The notes: generated by a model not told the origin, from the sequence alone. A stretch of 64,000 nucleotides of DNA from Pseudomonas sp. R84 (GCF_009834515.1 NZ_CP019426.1:2097501-2161500), one strand, 5' to 3'. Shown: positions 26,516 to 35,870, numbered from the stretch's first letter. Numbers and translations are program-made.

Positions 26516-28897
26516 ATGTCGTTGCACCCCGTGCGCCCAAAGATTCTGGGTTTCATCAGCGAAGACGTCTCGGCCTGGCTGGTCGCGCTGCTGGTATTGC
26601 TCGCCGGCGGGATTCTCACGGGGCTGCTCGCCTGGGCCACCCTCAATCAGTTTCAGCAACAAACCCGTCAGCGTTTTCAACTTCTGGCCAACGAACGTTA
26701 CAGTCGCATCGAAGAACGCTTTCAGGATCAGGAGCAACGCCTCGACGGCCTGCGCCGCTTCTTCGCCAACTCTGAATCGGTGTCCCGCGCCGAATTCGAC
26801 GGTTACACCCAACCCTTATTAATGCGTACCCAGGCCTATTCGTTTGCCCTCAAGGTCAGCGGTGCCGAGCGCGCTGCGTTCGAGCAACGGGTGCGTGACG
26901 AAGGCCTGAGTAACTTCACCCTGCGTGAACTGAATGCACAGGGCGAGCTGCAACTGGCTGGCGTGCGCGATGCCTATGTGCCGGTGCTCTATAGCCAGAC
27001 GCAAAGTCGGCTCGGCTCACCGTTGGGTTATGACCTGCTCGCGCAACCTTTACGCCGCGACACGTTGCAACGCGCCGACAGGCTCGGCGGTCTGGCAGTA
27101 TCGCAACCGATGCATCTGGTCAGCATCGAGCCGTCCTATGCGCGCGGTGTGCTGCTCGTCGCGCCTGTAAGCCGCAGTGGCGAGCGCCAATCGTTCGGCT
27201 ACGTGATGGCGGTGATCAGCATGCGTCAGTTGCTGGCCGACGGTTTGCCGGATGCCTTCCATGACTATCTGTCGGTGCGCATTCTCGACATGTCGACCAA
27301 TGATCAGCACGAGGTGTTGTTCGAGTCGACCAATGAACCGGCGCCGAGCGACCTGACTGCCACGCGCTTGGTGCGCATGGCCGATCATGATTATCAGGTC
27401 GATATTCTGCCGAGCGACGCGTTCGTTCAGGCCAACCATTCGTCGGTCGGCAGTGTGATCATTCTGGGCAGCTTGCTCAGTCTGCTGCTCAGCGCCTTGC
27501 TCTATGTGTTGGTCAGTCAGCGCCAGCGCGCCTTGCGCATGGTCGAATTGCGCACACAGGAACTGCATGCCAGCGAACAGGAGCTGCGCGGCACCCACGG
27601 TCAGTTGCGCGGCGTGCTGAATGCGGCGACGCAGGTGGCGATCATCGCTACCGACCTGCGCGGTGTGATCAATACCTTCAACCCAGGCGCCGAACAAATG
27701 CTCGGCTACAGCAGCGCCGAGGTGGTCGGTCACATGACCCTGGAAAACCTGCACCTGCCCCGTGAGCTGACGGCCCGTGCTGCCGAATTGAGTGCGCGCT
27801 ACGGTAAAAGCATCCCGACCTGCCACGCGATGCTGGTCGAGGGCGGCGAAGTCGGCGGCCACGAGGCCCGCGAGTGGACGCTGGTGCGCAGCGATGGCAG
27901 CCATATTCCGGTGAACATGCTGGCCACCCCGGTGCTCGATGAGCAGGGTTTATGGGTCGGGCATCTGGCGATCTGCATCGACATCACCGAGCGCAAGCGC
28001 GTGCACGAAGTGCTGGCCGCGCGCGACGTGCTGCTAAAGAAACTCAGCGCGCACGTACCCGGCGGCATCTATCAGTTCAAGATGGAATTCGACGGACGCT
28101 TCAGTGTGATCTACGCCAGCGACGGCATCCGCGAGATCTACGAGCTGGAGCCGGACGTGCTGCTGTTCAACGCCGAAGCGATCTTCACGCGCATTCATCC
28201 ACAGGACGTTACTCGTGTGCGCTCTTCCATTCGCGCCTCGGCCGACAGCCTCAGCCCGTGGCGCGAGGAATACCGCGTGCAACTGCCCGAACGTGGCCTG
28301 CGCTGGGTGCGCGGCGAGGCGACGCCGGAGGAACTGCCGGGCGGCGGCGTGCTGTGGCACGGCTATATCTCGGATATTTCCGACCTGAAACGCGTGGAAG
28401 AAGAACTGCGTGCGCTGTCGGTGACCGATTCGCTGACCGGCATCCACAACCGCCGCTATTTTCAGGAACGCCTGACCACGGAAATGGCCCGGGTCGAGCG
28501 CGGTGGCGGCGAGCTGTCGGTGATCATGCTCGACATCGACCATTTCAAACGCATCAACGATCAGTACGGCCATGCCGTGGGCGACCGCGTGCTGCAAGCG
28601 GTGTGCGAGCGGATCGGCCATCGATTGCGGCGCACCGATGTGTTCTGTCGCTTGGGCGGCGAGGAATTCATGGTGCTGTGCCCGGACATCGACGGCGAAC
28701 ACGCGTACATGTTGGCGGTTGAGTTGTGGCAGGGTTTGCGCAGTGCGCCGGTGGATGTGGTCGGCGTGGTCACGGCGAGTTTCGGGATCGCCAGTTGGCG
28801 ACCGGAGGAGGGCGCGGATGCGCTGTTGTTGCGGGCGGACTCGGGTGTGTATATGGCGAAGCAGCGCGGGCGCGATCGCGTCGAGCAGATGAGTTAG
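26516..28897 (+). CDS. Membrane sensor diguanylate cyclase (CHASE-PAS-PAS-GGDEF)
   Basis: A 793-residue signalling enzyme expected to make cyclic di-GMP. Helices at about 17-45 and 318-340 bracket a periplasmic CHASE sensor (about 75-300). Cytoplasmic PAS domains follow at about 355-480 (ending GHLAICIDITERKR) and 500-625 (ending GYISDISDLKRVEE). The GGDEF domain is about 630-793 with an intact RLGGEEF active site and an RRTD inhibitory I-site five residues before it. There is no EAL domain. The ligand of the CHASE domain is unknown. ATG 26516 gives a positively flanked first helix. A REP pair separates it from convergent dacB. Confidence 0.93.
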   Translation: MSLHPVRPKILGFISEDVSAWLVALLVLLAGGILTGLLAWATLNQFQQQTRQRFQLLANERYSRIEERFQDQEQRLDGLRRFFANSESVSRAEFDGYTQPLLMRTQAYSFALKVSGAERAAFEQRVRDEGLSNFTLRELNAQGELQLAGVRDAYVPVLYSQTQSRLGSPLGYDLLAQPLRRDTLQRADRLGGLAVSQPMHLVSIEPSYARGVLLVAPVSRSGERQSFGYVMAVISMRQLLADGLPDAFHDYLSVRILDMSTNDQHEVLFESTNEPAPSDLTATRLVRMADHDYQVDILPSDAFVQANHSSVGSVIILGSLLSLLLSALLYVLVSQRQRALRMVELRTQELHASEQELRGTHGQLRGVLNAATQVAIIATDLRGVINTFNPGAEQMLGYSSAEVVGHMTLENLHLPRELTARAAELSARYGKSIPTCHAMLVEGGEVGGHEAREWTLVRSDGSHIPVNMLATPVLDEQGLWVGHLAICIDITERKRVHEVLAARDVLLKKLSAHVPGGIYQFKMEFDGRFSVIYASDGIREIYELEPDVLLFNAEAIFTRIHPQDVTRVRSSIRASADSLSPWREEYRVQLPERGLRWVRGEATPEELPGGGVLWHGYISDISDLKRVEEELRALSVTDSLTGIHNRRYFQERLTTEMARVERGGGELSVIMLDIDHFKRINDQYGHAVGDRVLQAVCERIGHRLRRTDVFCRLGGEEFMVLCPDIDGEHAYMLAVELWQGLRSAPVDVVGVVTASFGIASWRPEEGADALLLRADSGVYMAKQRGRDRVEQMS

Positions 28898-28913
28898 CCG
28901 CGACGCTAAACCC

Positions 28914-29004
28914 TTGTAGGAGTGAGCCTGCTCGCGATCGCGATATGTCAGTCACTTTGATATGCCTGAACTGACGCTATCGCGAGCAGGCTCACTCCTA
29001 CAGG
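28914..29004. repeat. REP-type palindrome pair, family I
   Basis: Arms at about 28915-28940 and 28977-29003 with the TAGGAGTGAGCCTGCTCGCGAT core, between convergent cyclase and dacB genes. Confidence 0.85.
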
Positions 29005-29016
29005 GGGCCGCGGTGA

Positions 29017-30477
29017 TCAGAGGACCGAAGCGGTCTGCGCCAGTTTCGGCTGTTTGTACAGATCGAGCAGCACCTGATCCAGAACCGACGATGCCCCAAA
29101 CGGTGCCTTGTCGTTGAGGATCGCCACCACCGCCCAGGTGTTGCCATTCACATCACGGCTGAAACCGGCAATCGCTCGCACAGTGTTCAAAGTACCTGTC
29201 TTGACGTGCGCTTCACCGCGCATTGCCGTGGTCTTCAGACGCTTGCGCATGGTGCCGTCGGTACCAGCGATCGGCAGCGAGCTGATGTACTCGGCGGCAT
29301 ACGGGCTGTGCCAGGCGGCTTGCAGCATGCTTGCCATTTCACGGGCGCTGACCCGTTCAGCACGGGACAGGCCGGAGCCGTTCTCCATCACCAGGTGCGG
29401 CGCAGTAATGCCTTTCTTCGCCATCCACTGGCGCACCACACGTTGTGCGGCTTTCGCGTCATCACCGTCGGCGTCGTTGCGGAATTTCTGCCCAAGACTC
29501 AGAAACAATTGCTGAGCCATGGTGTTGTTACTGTATTTGTTGATGTCGCGGATGATCTCCGCCAGATCCGGCGAGTAGGCACGCGCGAGCAGTTTGGCGT
29601 TGCCCGGCGTCGAGGCCAGACGATCCTTGCCCTGAATGCTGCCACCCAGTTCTTTCCAGATCGCCCGCACGGCGCCGGCGGTGTAGGTCGCGTGGTCGAG
29701 CAGCGACAGGTAAGTCTGCGAGCTGCAACCTTCGCCCAACTGGCCGGCCACGGTCACGGTCACGCTGCCATCAGCTTCTGGCACCGGGTTGTAGCGCACG
29801 CCGCCGGTGCATTGTTTGGAGGGCAGGGCTTTAACGGTGTTGGCGATGTGGATGCTGGCAATCGGCGGTTCAACCGAGATCAGTACCCGGCCATTGTCGT
29901 TGCGGGCAACAAAGCGCAGGGCTTTGAGGTTGACCAGCAGCGAATCCGGTTTGACCAGGAACGGTTTGTTCTCGTCATTGCCGTCATCGTTGAATTCCGG
30001 CAGCACCGGCTGCACGAAGAAGTTGCGGTCGAGGATCAGGTCGCCGGTGATCTGGGTCACGCCGTTGGCGCGCAGGTCGCGCATCAGCAGCCAGAGTTTT
30101 TCCATGTTCAGCTTCGGATCGCCGCCACCCTTGAGGTAGAGGTTGCCGTTGAGGATGCCGCCATTGAGGTCGCCGTCGGTGTAGAACTCGGTCTTCCATT
30201 GATGATTGGGGCCGAGCATTTCCAGCGCCGCGTAGGTAGTCACCAGTTTCATGGTCGAGGCCGGGTTGACCGAAACGTCGGCATTGAACACGGTCGGCGT
30301 GCCCGGGCCGTCGAGCGGCACCATCACCAGCGACAGGGCGCTGGGCTGCAATTTGCTCGCCTTGAGGGCTTTTTCAACGTTGGGGGTCAGGGAAGTATTG
30401 ATGGTGGCAGCAGAAACAGGCAGGGCCAGAGGCAGAAGAAGGCCAGCGAGCAATAGAGGACGCAACGATTTGATCAT
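29017..30477 (-). CDS. dacB: D-alanyl-D-alanine carboxypeptidase/endopeptidase (PBP4 family)
   Basis: A 486-residue peptidase S13 enzyme that trims and opens peptidoglycan cross-links in the periplasm. A signal peptide ends near VSAA (residue 24). The catalytic tetrad SxxK is STMK at 74-77, SxN is SNN (about 312), and KTG lies in HVKTGTL (about 421), all intact. The large domain insertion between SxxK and SxN is typical of PBP4. In pseudomonads, loss of PBP4 function induces AmpC beta-lactamase. The gene ends against a REP pair. Confidence 0.95.
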   Translation of the reverse strand: MIKSLRPLLLAGLLLPLALPVSAATINTSLTPNVEKALKASKLQPSALSLVMVPLDGPGTPTVFNADVSVNPASTMKLVTTYAALEMLGPNHQWKTEFYTDGDLNGGILNGNLYLKGGGDPKLNMEKLWLLMRDLRANGVTQITGDLILDRNFFVQPVLPEFNDDGNDENKPFLVKPDSLLVNLKALRFVARNDNGRVLISVEPPIASIHIANTVKALPSKQCTGGVRYNPVPEADGSVTVTVAGQLGEGCSSQTYLSLLDHATYTAGAVRAIWKELGGSIQGKDRLASTPGNAKLLARAYSPDLAEIIRDINKYSNNTMAQQLFLSLGQKFRNDADGDDAKAAQRVVRQWMAKKGITAPHLVMENGSGLSRAERVSAREMASMLQAAWHSPYAAEYISSLPIAGTDGTMRKRLKTTAMRGEAHVKTGTLNTVRAIAGFSRDVNGNTWAVVAILNDKAPFGASSVLDQVLLDLYKQPKLAQTASVL

Positions 30478-30710
30478 ATGAAATAAAACCCTACAGTCGA
30501 GGGGAAAATAACGAGGACATGGATGAAAAAGCCCTCAGCGGTCATGAAAGTGTCGGCATTATGCCCCAAGGTGTTACAGCTTGTGCCTTGTCGGGGCCGG
30601 CCAATACGTTATTTTTTTACAGGCGGTCGGCTTCAGGGGCCAGAGAGTCGGGCAATCGACGGCTTAAACTGGTAAAGTGCCGGCCGTTAATACTTATGAG
30701 GATTGTTCCA

Positions 30711-31055
30711 ATGGCGACTAACCGTTCCCAGCGTCTGCGCAAAAAACTGTGCGTTGATGAATTTCAAGAGCTGGGTTTCGAACTGAACCTGGACTTCAAA
30801 GAAGACTTGTCCGAAGAAGCCATTGACGCTTTCCTCGAAGCCTTCATCAAAGAAGCCATGGAAGCCAATGGTCTGGGTTATGTTGGCGGCGACGACTTCG
30901 GTCTGGTTTGCCTGCAGAAGCGTGGCTCGGTCAACGAAGAGCAGCGCGCTGCCGTTGAAGCCTGGCTGAAAACCCGCTCCGAGCTGACCAAGTATGACGT
31001 CAGCCCGTTGCTGGACGTTTGGTATCCGGAAAAGCCGATCAACGCGGCTAAGTGA
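30711..31055 (+). CDS. yggL: YggL family protein (50S ribosome-associated, DUF469)
   Basis: A 114-residue protein matching the YggL/DUF469 family (MATNRSQRLRKKLCVDEFQE and FLEAFIKEAMEANGLGYVGG). E. coli YggL associates with the 50S ribosomal subunit; its exact function is unclear. ATG 30711 is preceded by GAGGATTG. The frame upstream is open, but lacks family similarity. A strong terminator follows. Confidence 0.9.
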   Translation: MATNRSQRLRKKLCVDEFQELGFELNLDFKEDLSEEAIDAFLEAFIKEAMEANGLGYVGGDDFGLVCLQKRGSVNEEQRAAVEAWLKTRSELTKYDVSPLLDVWYPEKPINAAK

Positions 31056-31060
31056 TACTG

Positions 31061-31095
31061 AAAAAAACGGCGACCTGAGGGTCGCCGTTTTTTTT
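31061..31095 (+). terminator. Rho-independent terminator after yggL
   Basis: ACGGCGAC and GTCGCCGT form an 8-bp stem around CTGAGG, flanked by seven A and eight T residues. It can work in both directions. Confidence 0.92.
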
Positions 31096-31137
31096 CGTCT
31101 GGGGTTTGGGGGGGCGGTTTGGGATTTGTGGTGAGTC

Positions 31138-31292
31138 TACCCCTCACCCCAGCCCTCTCCCCCTGGAGAGGGAGCCGACTTGTGGGCTGTTCAAAATTTG
31201 AGTTCGACTCGGTATCCCGCGTCGCTATAACTCCCGCATACAACGCGGTCAGTCCCCTCTCCCTCCGGGAGAGGGCTAGGGTGAGGGGCTTT
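31138..31292. repeat. Palindromic element, CCCTCACCC family, copy 2
   Basis: Imperfect inverted arms at about 31141-31180 and 31249-31289 share CCCTCACCC-AGCCCTCTCC with the copy at 19915-20103. The 70-bp spacer differs. It lies between yggL and the convergent benE-like gene. Confidence 0.85.
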
Positions 31293-31297
31293 TGACC

Positions 31298-32488
31298 TTA
31301 AGCTTTGCGCCAATTGAGGATCAGCAAGGTCAGCACCCCCGCAACAATCCCCCAAAACGCCGAACCAATGGAAAACAGCGTCAACCCCGAGGCCGTGACC
31401 ATAAAGGTGATCAACGCCGCTTCCCGTTCCTTCACCTCGGTCATGGCAATGCTTAAACCATTGATGATCGAACCGAACAACGCCAGCGCCGCAATCGACA
31501 GCACCAGTTCCTTCGGCAGCGCGGCAAACAATGCCGCCAATGTCGCGCCGAACACCCCGGCAATCCCGTAGAAAATCCCGCACCAGACCGCCGCGGTGTA
31601 GCGCTTGTTGCGATCTTCATGGGCGTGCGGCCCGGTGCAGATCGCTGCGCTGATGGCCGCCAGGTTGATGCCGTGGGAGCCGAACGGCGCCAGCAGCAGC
31701 GAGGCGATACCGGTGGTGGTGATCAGCGGCGAGGCCGGTACGTTGTAGCCATCGGCGCGCAGGACAGCGATGCCGGGCATGTTCTGCGAGGTCATCGCGA
31801 CCACGAACAATGGAATGCCGATGCTGATGGTCGCCGCCAGCGAGAAGTGCGGCGTCGTCCATACCGGCGTCGCCACTTCCAGATGAAAACCGCTGAAATC
31901 CAGCAAGCCCATGAAGCCCGACAGCGCGGTGCCGATCAGCAGCGCGGCGAGCACGGCGTAGCGCGGTGACAGACGCTTGACCAGCAGATAGGTAAAAAAC
32001 ATCCCCAGTACCAGCCCGGTACGATGCTGCGCGGCGACGAAGATTTCGCTGCCGATCTTGAACAGAATCCCTGCCAGCAATGCCGCCGCCAAAGAGGCCG
32101 GAATCTTTTTTACCAGCCGCTCGAAGCTGCCGGTCAGCCCGCAGATCGTCACCAGCACCGCGCAAGTGATGTAGGCGCCGATGGCCTCGCCATAGCTGAC
32201 ACCGCCAAGACTGGTGATCAGCAGGGCCGCGCCGGGCGTCGACCAGGCGATGGTGATCGGCGTGCGATAGCGCAGCGACAGACCGATCGAACACACTGCC
32301 ATGCCAATGGAAATCGCCCAGATCCACGAAGAAATCTGGCCGCTGGTCAGGCCCGCCGCTTGCCCGGCCTGGAACATCAGCACCAGTGAGCTGGTGTAGC
32401 CGGTCATCATCGCAATGAAACCGGCGACGATCGCCGAGGGCGAGGTGTCGGCCAGAGGGCGCAGTCGAGTGTGGGTGGCGTCGTTCAT
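31298..32488 (-). CDS. BenE-family transporter (benzoate/H+ symporter type)
   Basis: A 396-residue inner-membrane protein with about 11-12 helices. The family signature regions SAIVAGFIAMMTGYTSSLVLMFQ and TIAWSTPGAALL are near the start. The family is named for Acinetobacter BenE, a benzoate carrier, but most members have no tested substrate. No ben catabolic genes are nearby; the neighbours are a GntR regulator and guanine/xanthine breakdown genes, so a purine or related substrate is conceivable but unproven. It is divergent from the GntR gene across a REP pair. Confidence 0.85.
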   Translation of the reverse strand: MNDATHTRLRPLADTSPSAIVAGFIAMMTGYTSSLVLMFQAGQAAGLTSGQISSWIWAISIGMAVCSIGLSLRYRTPITIAWSTPGAALLITSLGGVSYGEAIGAYITCAVLVTICGLTGSFERLVKKIPASLAAALLAGILFKIGSEIFVAAQHRTGLVLGMFFTYLLVKRLSPRYAVLAALLIGTALSGFMGLLDFSGFHLEVATPVWTTPHFSLAATISIGIPLFVVAMTSQNMPGIAVLRADGYNVPASPLITTTGIASLLLAPFGSHGINLAAISAAICTGPHAHEDRNKRYTAAVWCGIFYGIAGVFGATLAALFAALPKELVLSIAALALFGSIINGLSIAMTEVKEREAALITFMVTASGLTLFSIGSAFWGIVAGVLTLLILNWRKA

Positions 32489-32535
32489 GACAACGGTGTT
32501 CCTTATACAGATAAAGATGTCCCCTTTGACGCGAT

Positions 32536-32631
32536 CCCTTGTAGGAGTGAGCCTGCTCGCGATGGCGGTGTGTCAGTCGAATTATTATTGAATGACACAC
32601 CGCCATCGCGAGCAGGCTCACTCCTACAGGG
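32536..32631. repeat. REP-type palindrome with 35-bp perfect arms, family I
   Basis: Arm 32541-32575 is the exact reverse complement of arm 32593-32627, with a 17-base loop. It lies upstream of both divergent genes, an unusual site for a REP. The remainder of 32489-32844 holds the GntR promoter region and no gene. Confidence 0.9.
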
Positions 32632-32740
32632 AAATGTGCACTGAAGGCGGATTCTGTGATCAAGCCTAAACTCAATCGTAACGGATCGTTGCAATACAGC
32701 CGAAGTCACAAACAGCCGTACAGTCGTGTTGCCACCTTCC

Positions 32741-32752
32741 ATTGTGTACAAT
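32741..32752. promoter_or_regulatory. Candidate operator palindrome upstream of the GntR gene
   Basis: ATTGT-GT-ACAAT is an inverted repeat 93 bases before the GntR start. Its TTGTnnACAA form resembles sites of FCD-type GntR regulators, so autoregulation is possible. Confidence 0.45.
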
Positions 32753-32844
32753 CGCGCTGTTTTTTACGCGATACTTGCCAGCGACCTACTGTGCCGTATT
32801 ACAGTCACGGTCTATTCGCCGCAGTTCTCCCGACTCGAGTGCCC

Positions 32845-33609
32845 ATGAACGAACAGTTGCAACCCCTCAAGAAACAACCGCGAGCAGGCAAAGCCGGCCG
32901 CAGCGGAACCCAGGACGATATTGTCTACGCGCATATCTTCGAGGCCATCCTCGAACAGCGTCTGGCGCCCGGCACAAAATTGAGCGAAGAAGCGCTGGGG
33001 GAAATCTTCGGGGTCAGCCGCACCATCATTCGCCGCGCGCTCTCGCGTCTGGCCCATGAAGGTGTGGTGCTGTTGCGGCCGAACCGTGGCGCCGTGGTTG
33101 CCAGCCCGAGTGTGGAAGAGGCGCGACAGGTGTTCCTCGCCCGCCGTCTGGTGGAGCGTGCGATCACTGAGCTGGCGGTGCAACACGCCACCGCCGAGCA
33201 GATCGCCGAGCTGCGGCAGATGGTCAACGACGAGCGCGACAGCTTCTCCCGTGGCGATCGTGGTGCCGGTATTCGTCTGTCGGGCGAATTCCACCTGAAA
33301 CTCGCGGAAGCGGCGATGAACGCACCGTTGATCAGCTTCCAGCGCAGTCTGGTTTCACAGACGTCGCTGATCATTGCCCAGTACGAAAGCGGCAACCGCT
33401 CGCACTGCTCGTATGACGAACACACCCAGTTGATCGACGCGATCGAGAAGCGCGACGGTGAGTTGGCGGTGAATCTGATGATGCATCACATGGATCACAT
33501 CGACAGCAAGCTCAACCTCGATGAGGAAGGTGCGTCGGATGACTTGCATGCGGTGTTCTCGCATTTGTTGCAGACCAAGAAACCGGGGCGCCCAGCGGCC
33601 AAGCTCTGA
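32845..33609 (+). CDS. GntR-family transcriptional regulator (FCD subfamily), purine locus
   Basis: A 254-residue FadR-type regulator. A charged N-terminal tail (1-30) precedes the winged helix (about 33-95: LAPGTKLSEEALGEIFGVSRTIIRRALSRL) and an all-helical FCD ligand domain (about 105-240) with the histidines of a metal site (FHLKLAEAA, DEHTQLIDAI, MMHHMDHID). ATG 32845 excludes upstream frame that overlaps the promoter region. It stands between a BenE-type transporter and guaD-xdhCBA, so control of purine breakdown or transport is the natural inference. Confidence 0.88.
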   Translation: MNEQLQPLKKQPRAGKAGRSGTQDDIVYAHIFEAILEQRLAPGTKLSEEALGEIFGVSRTIIRRALSRLAHEGVVLLRPNRGAVVASPSVEEARQVFLARRLVERAITELAVQHATAEQIAELRQMVNDERDSFSRGDRGAGIRLSGEFHLKLAEAAMNAPLISFQRSLVSQTSLIIAQYESGNRSHCSYDEHTQLIDAIEKRDGELAVNLMMHHMDHIDSKLNLDEEGASDDLHAVFSHLLQTKKPGRPAAKL

Positions 33610-33626
33610 GCCTGCTCGCGAAGGCG
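33608..33626. repeat. Single REP half-site, family I
   Basis: GAGCCTGCTCGCGAAGGCG immediately follows the GntR stop without an opposing arm. Confidence 0.55.
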
Positions 33627-33640
33627 ATCTGACAGGCAAT

Positions 33641-33679
33641 AAAAATCCCCCGGGGTGAACACCACCGGGGGATTTTTTA
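33641..33679. terminator. Bidirectional terminator between the GntR gene and guaD
   Basis: A 12-bp AAAATCCCCCGG / CCGGGGGATTTT stem with A and T runs on both sides closes the plus-strand regulator gene and the minus-strand xdh-guaD unit. Confidence 0.92.
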
Positions 33680-33694
33680 TGCCTTGGAAAAAGC

Positions 33695-34999
33695 TTAGCG
33701 CTGATGCACTAGCGCACCCGCCGCATACGTCTGCTGCACCGTGCGGTCATCACCCAGCGTCATCAGCACAAACAACGTTTCGGCAATGTTGTTGGCCTGC
33801 TTCAAGCGGTAGCTCAGCAGCGGCGTAGCGTGGTAATCCAGCACCAGGAAGTCGGCGTCGGAACCCGGTTGCAGATTGCCGATCTTGTCTTCCAGGCGCA
33901 GCGCCCGCGCACCGCCCAGTGTCGCCAGATACAGCGACTTGAACGGGCTCAGTCGCGCACCTTGCAGCTGCATCACTTTGTACGCTTCGTTCAGTGTCTG
34001 TAGCAGCGAGAAACTGGTGCCGCCACCGACGTCAGTGCCCAGGCCGACATTGAGCTTGTGCTTCTCGGCCATCGGCAAGTTGAATAGGCCACTGCCGAGG
34101 AAGAAGTTCGAGGTTGGGCAGAACGAAATCGCCGAGCCGGTTTCTGCCAGTCGCGCGCATTCGTCGTCGCACAAGTGCACACCGTGGGCGAACACCGAGC
34201 GCTCACCGAGCAGTTTGTAGTGATCGTAAACGTCGAGGTAGCCCTTGCGCTCAGGGAACAGCTCCTTGACCCACTCGATTTCCTTGAGGTTTTCGCTGAT
34301 GTGGGTCTGCATGTACAGATCCGGGTATTCGGTCAGCAGTTGCCCGGCGAGGGTCAGCTGTTCCGGGGTGCTGGTCGGTGCGAAGCGCGGGGTGACCGCA
34401 TAGTGCAGACGACCCTTGCCATGCCAGCGCTCGATCAGCGCTTTGCTGTCGACATAGCTCGATTCGGCGGTGTCGGTCAGGTAGTCCGGGGCGTTGCGGT
34501 CCATCATCACCTTACCGGCGATCATCCGCAGGTCGAGCTTCTCGGCTGCTTCAAAGAGCGAGTTCACCGATTGCGGGTGCACGCTGCCAAACACCAGTGC
34601 GGTGGTGGTGCCGTTGCGCAGCAGCTCCTTGACGAAAATGTCAGCGACTTCGTCGGCGTGGGCCTTGTCGCCGAACTGGCTTTCGCACGGGAAGGTGTAG
34701 GTGTTCAGCCAGTCGAGCAATTGCTCGCCGTAGGCACCGACCATGCCGGTTTGCGGAAAGTGAATGTGGGTGTCGATGAAGCCCGGAGTAATCAGCGCGT
34801 CTTGGTAGTGCTCGATTTCGATGTCTGCCGGCAGCGTCGGCAGCAAATCACTGGCGTGGCCAAGGGCGCTGATCTTGCCGCCATCGACCACCAGCAGGCC
34901 ATCCTCGAAATATTCGTAGGAGGCTTCGATCCCGACTTCGGCAGGGTCGGCGATGCTGTGCAGGATGGCGGCGCGGTAGGCTTTGCGAGTCAGAGGCAT
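33695..34999 (-). CDS. guaD: Guanine deaminase
   Basis: A 434-residue amidohydrolase converting guanine to xanthine and ammonia. Zinc ligands are visible in GFIDTHIHFPQ (about 80), in MQTHISENLKEI (about 240) and in FAHGVHLCDDE (about 275), with the catalytic Asp in GLGTDVGGGTS (about 325). PQTGMVG and the CPTSNFFLGSG segment are characteristic of guanine deaminases. It ends the xdhA-xdhB-xdhC-guaD series on the minus strand, 13 bases after xdhC, feeding xanthine to the dehydrogenase. Confidence 0.96.
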   Translation of the reverse strand: MPLTRKAYRAAILHSIADPAEVGIEASYEYFEDGLLVVDGGKISALGHASDLLPTLPADIEIEHYQDALITPGFIDTHIHFPQTGMVGAYGEQLLDWLNTYTFPCESQFGDKAHADEVADIFVKELLRNGTTTALVFGSVHPQSVNSLFEAAEKLDLRMIAGKVMMDRNAPDYLTDTAESSYVDSKALIERWHGKGRLHYAVTPRFAPTSTPEQLTLAGQLLTEYPDLYMQTHISENLKEIEWVKELFPERKGYLDVYDHYKLLGERSVFAHGVHLCDDECARLAETGSAISFCPTSNFFLGSGLFNLPMAEKHKLNVGLGTDVGGGTSFSLLQTLNEAYKVMQLQGARLSPFKSLYLATLGGARALRLEDKIGNLQPGSDADFLVLDYHATPLLSYRLKQANNIAETLFVLMTLGDDRTVQQTYAAGALVHQR

Positions 35000-35012
35000 G
35001 AGGGTTCTCTAA

Positions 35013-35870
35013 TCAGTTTGAGGCTTTGAGTTTGGTCGCCTGACTGCGCCGCGAAACCGGCAGCAGTTTGGCAATCGGTTCGGCGCTGGCGGTCTGCTGG
35101 CCGAAGTTGGCGTTGTAGGTGGCGATGATTTCGCCGGCGATGGAGATGGCGATTTCCACAGGCAGTTTGCCTTTGACCTCGCCGATGCCCATCGGGCAGC
35201 GCATGCGTTGCACGACGCCGCTGTCGAAACCGCGATCACGCAAACGATGTTCGAACTTCGCGCGTTTGGTCTTCGAACCGATCAGGCCGAAGTAGGCGAA
35301 GTCGTTGCGCTTGAGAATCGCGGCAGTGAGTTCAAGGTCGAGCTGATGGTTGTGGGTCATGACGATGCAATAACTGCCGGCGGGCAGCTCATCGATTTCA
35401 TCCGCAGGCTCTTCGGAAACGATTTTACGCACGCCGTGGGGGATCTGTTCGGGGAATTCGGCCTCGCGCGAATCGATCCAGCGCACCCGGCAGGGCAGGC
35501 TGGCGAGCAACGGCACCAAGGCGCGGCCAACGTGGCCGGCACCGAACACAGCGATTTGCGCCTGCACCTGGCCCATCGGTTCGAACAGCAACACGGTGGC
35601 GCCGCCGCAGCACTGGCCCAGGCTGGCGCCGAGGCTGAAACGCTCCAGATGGGTGTCCTGCTTGCCGCTGGCGAGCATCTCGCGGGCGATCTGCATGGCT
35701 TTGTATTCCAGATGCCCGCCACCGATGGTGTCGAAACTCTGATTAGCGCTGATGACCATTTTCGAGCCGGCGTTGCGTGGCGTCGAGCCGAGTTCTTCGA
35801 TGATCGTCACCAGCACACAGGGCTCGCCCTGGTTCTGCAGGTCGGCGAGGGCGTCGATCCAGTTGTACAT
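35013..35870 (-). CDS. xdhC: Xanthine dehydrogenase accessory protein XdhC
   Basis: A 285-residue chaperone that binds molybdenum cofactor, promotes its sulfuration and delivers it to XdhB. The N-terminal region has CVLVTIIEELGSTPRNAGSKM, and GAGHVGRALVPLLASLPC (about 105-122) is a Rossmann glycine motif. FGLIGSKTKRAKFEHRL and RCPMGIGEVKGKLPVEIAISIAGEI are typical of the C-terminal domain. A REP pair lies between it and xdhB upstream. Confidence 0.95.
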   Translation of the reverse strand: MYNWIDALADLQNQGEPCVLVTIIEELGSTPRNAGSKMVISANQSFDTIGGGHLEYKAMQIAREMLASGKQDTHLERFSLGASLGQCCGGATVLLFEPMGQVQAQIAVFGAGHVGRALVPLLASLPCRVRWIDSREAEFPEQIPHGVRKIVSEEPADEIDELPAGSYCIVMTHNHQLDLELTAAILKRNDFAYFGLIGSKTKRAKFEHRLRDRGFDSGVVQRMRCPMGIGEVKGKLPVEIAISIAGEIIATYNANFGQQTASAEPIAKLLPVSRRSQATKLKASN

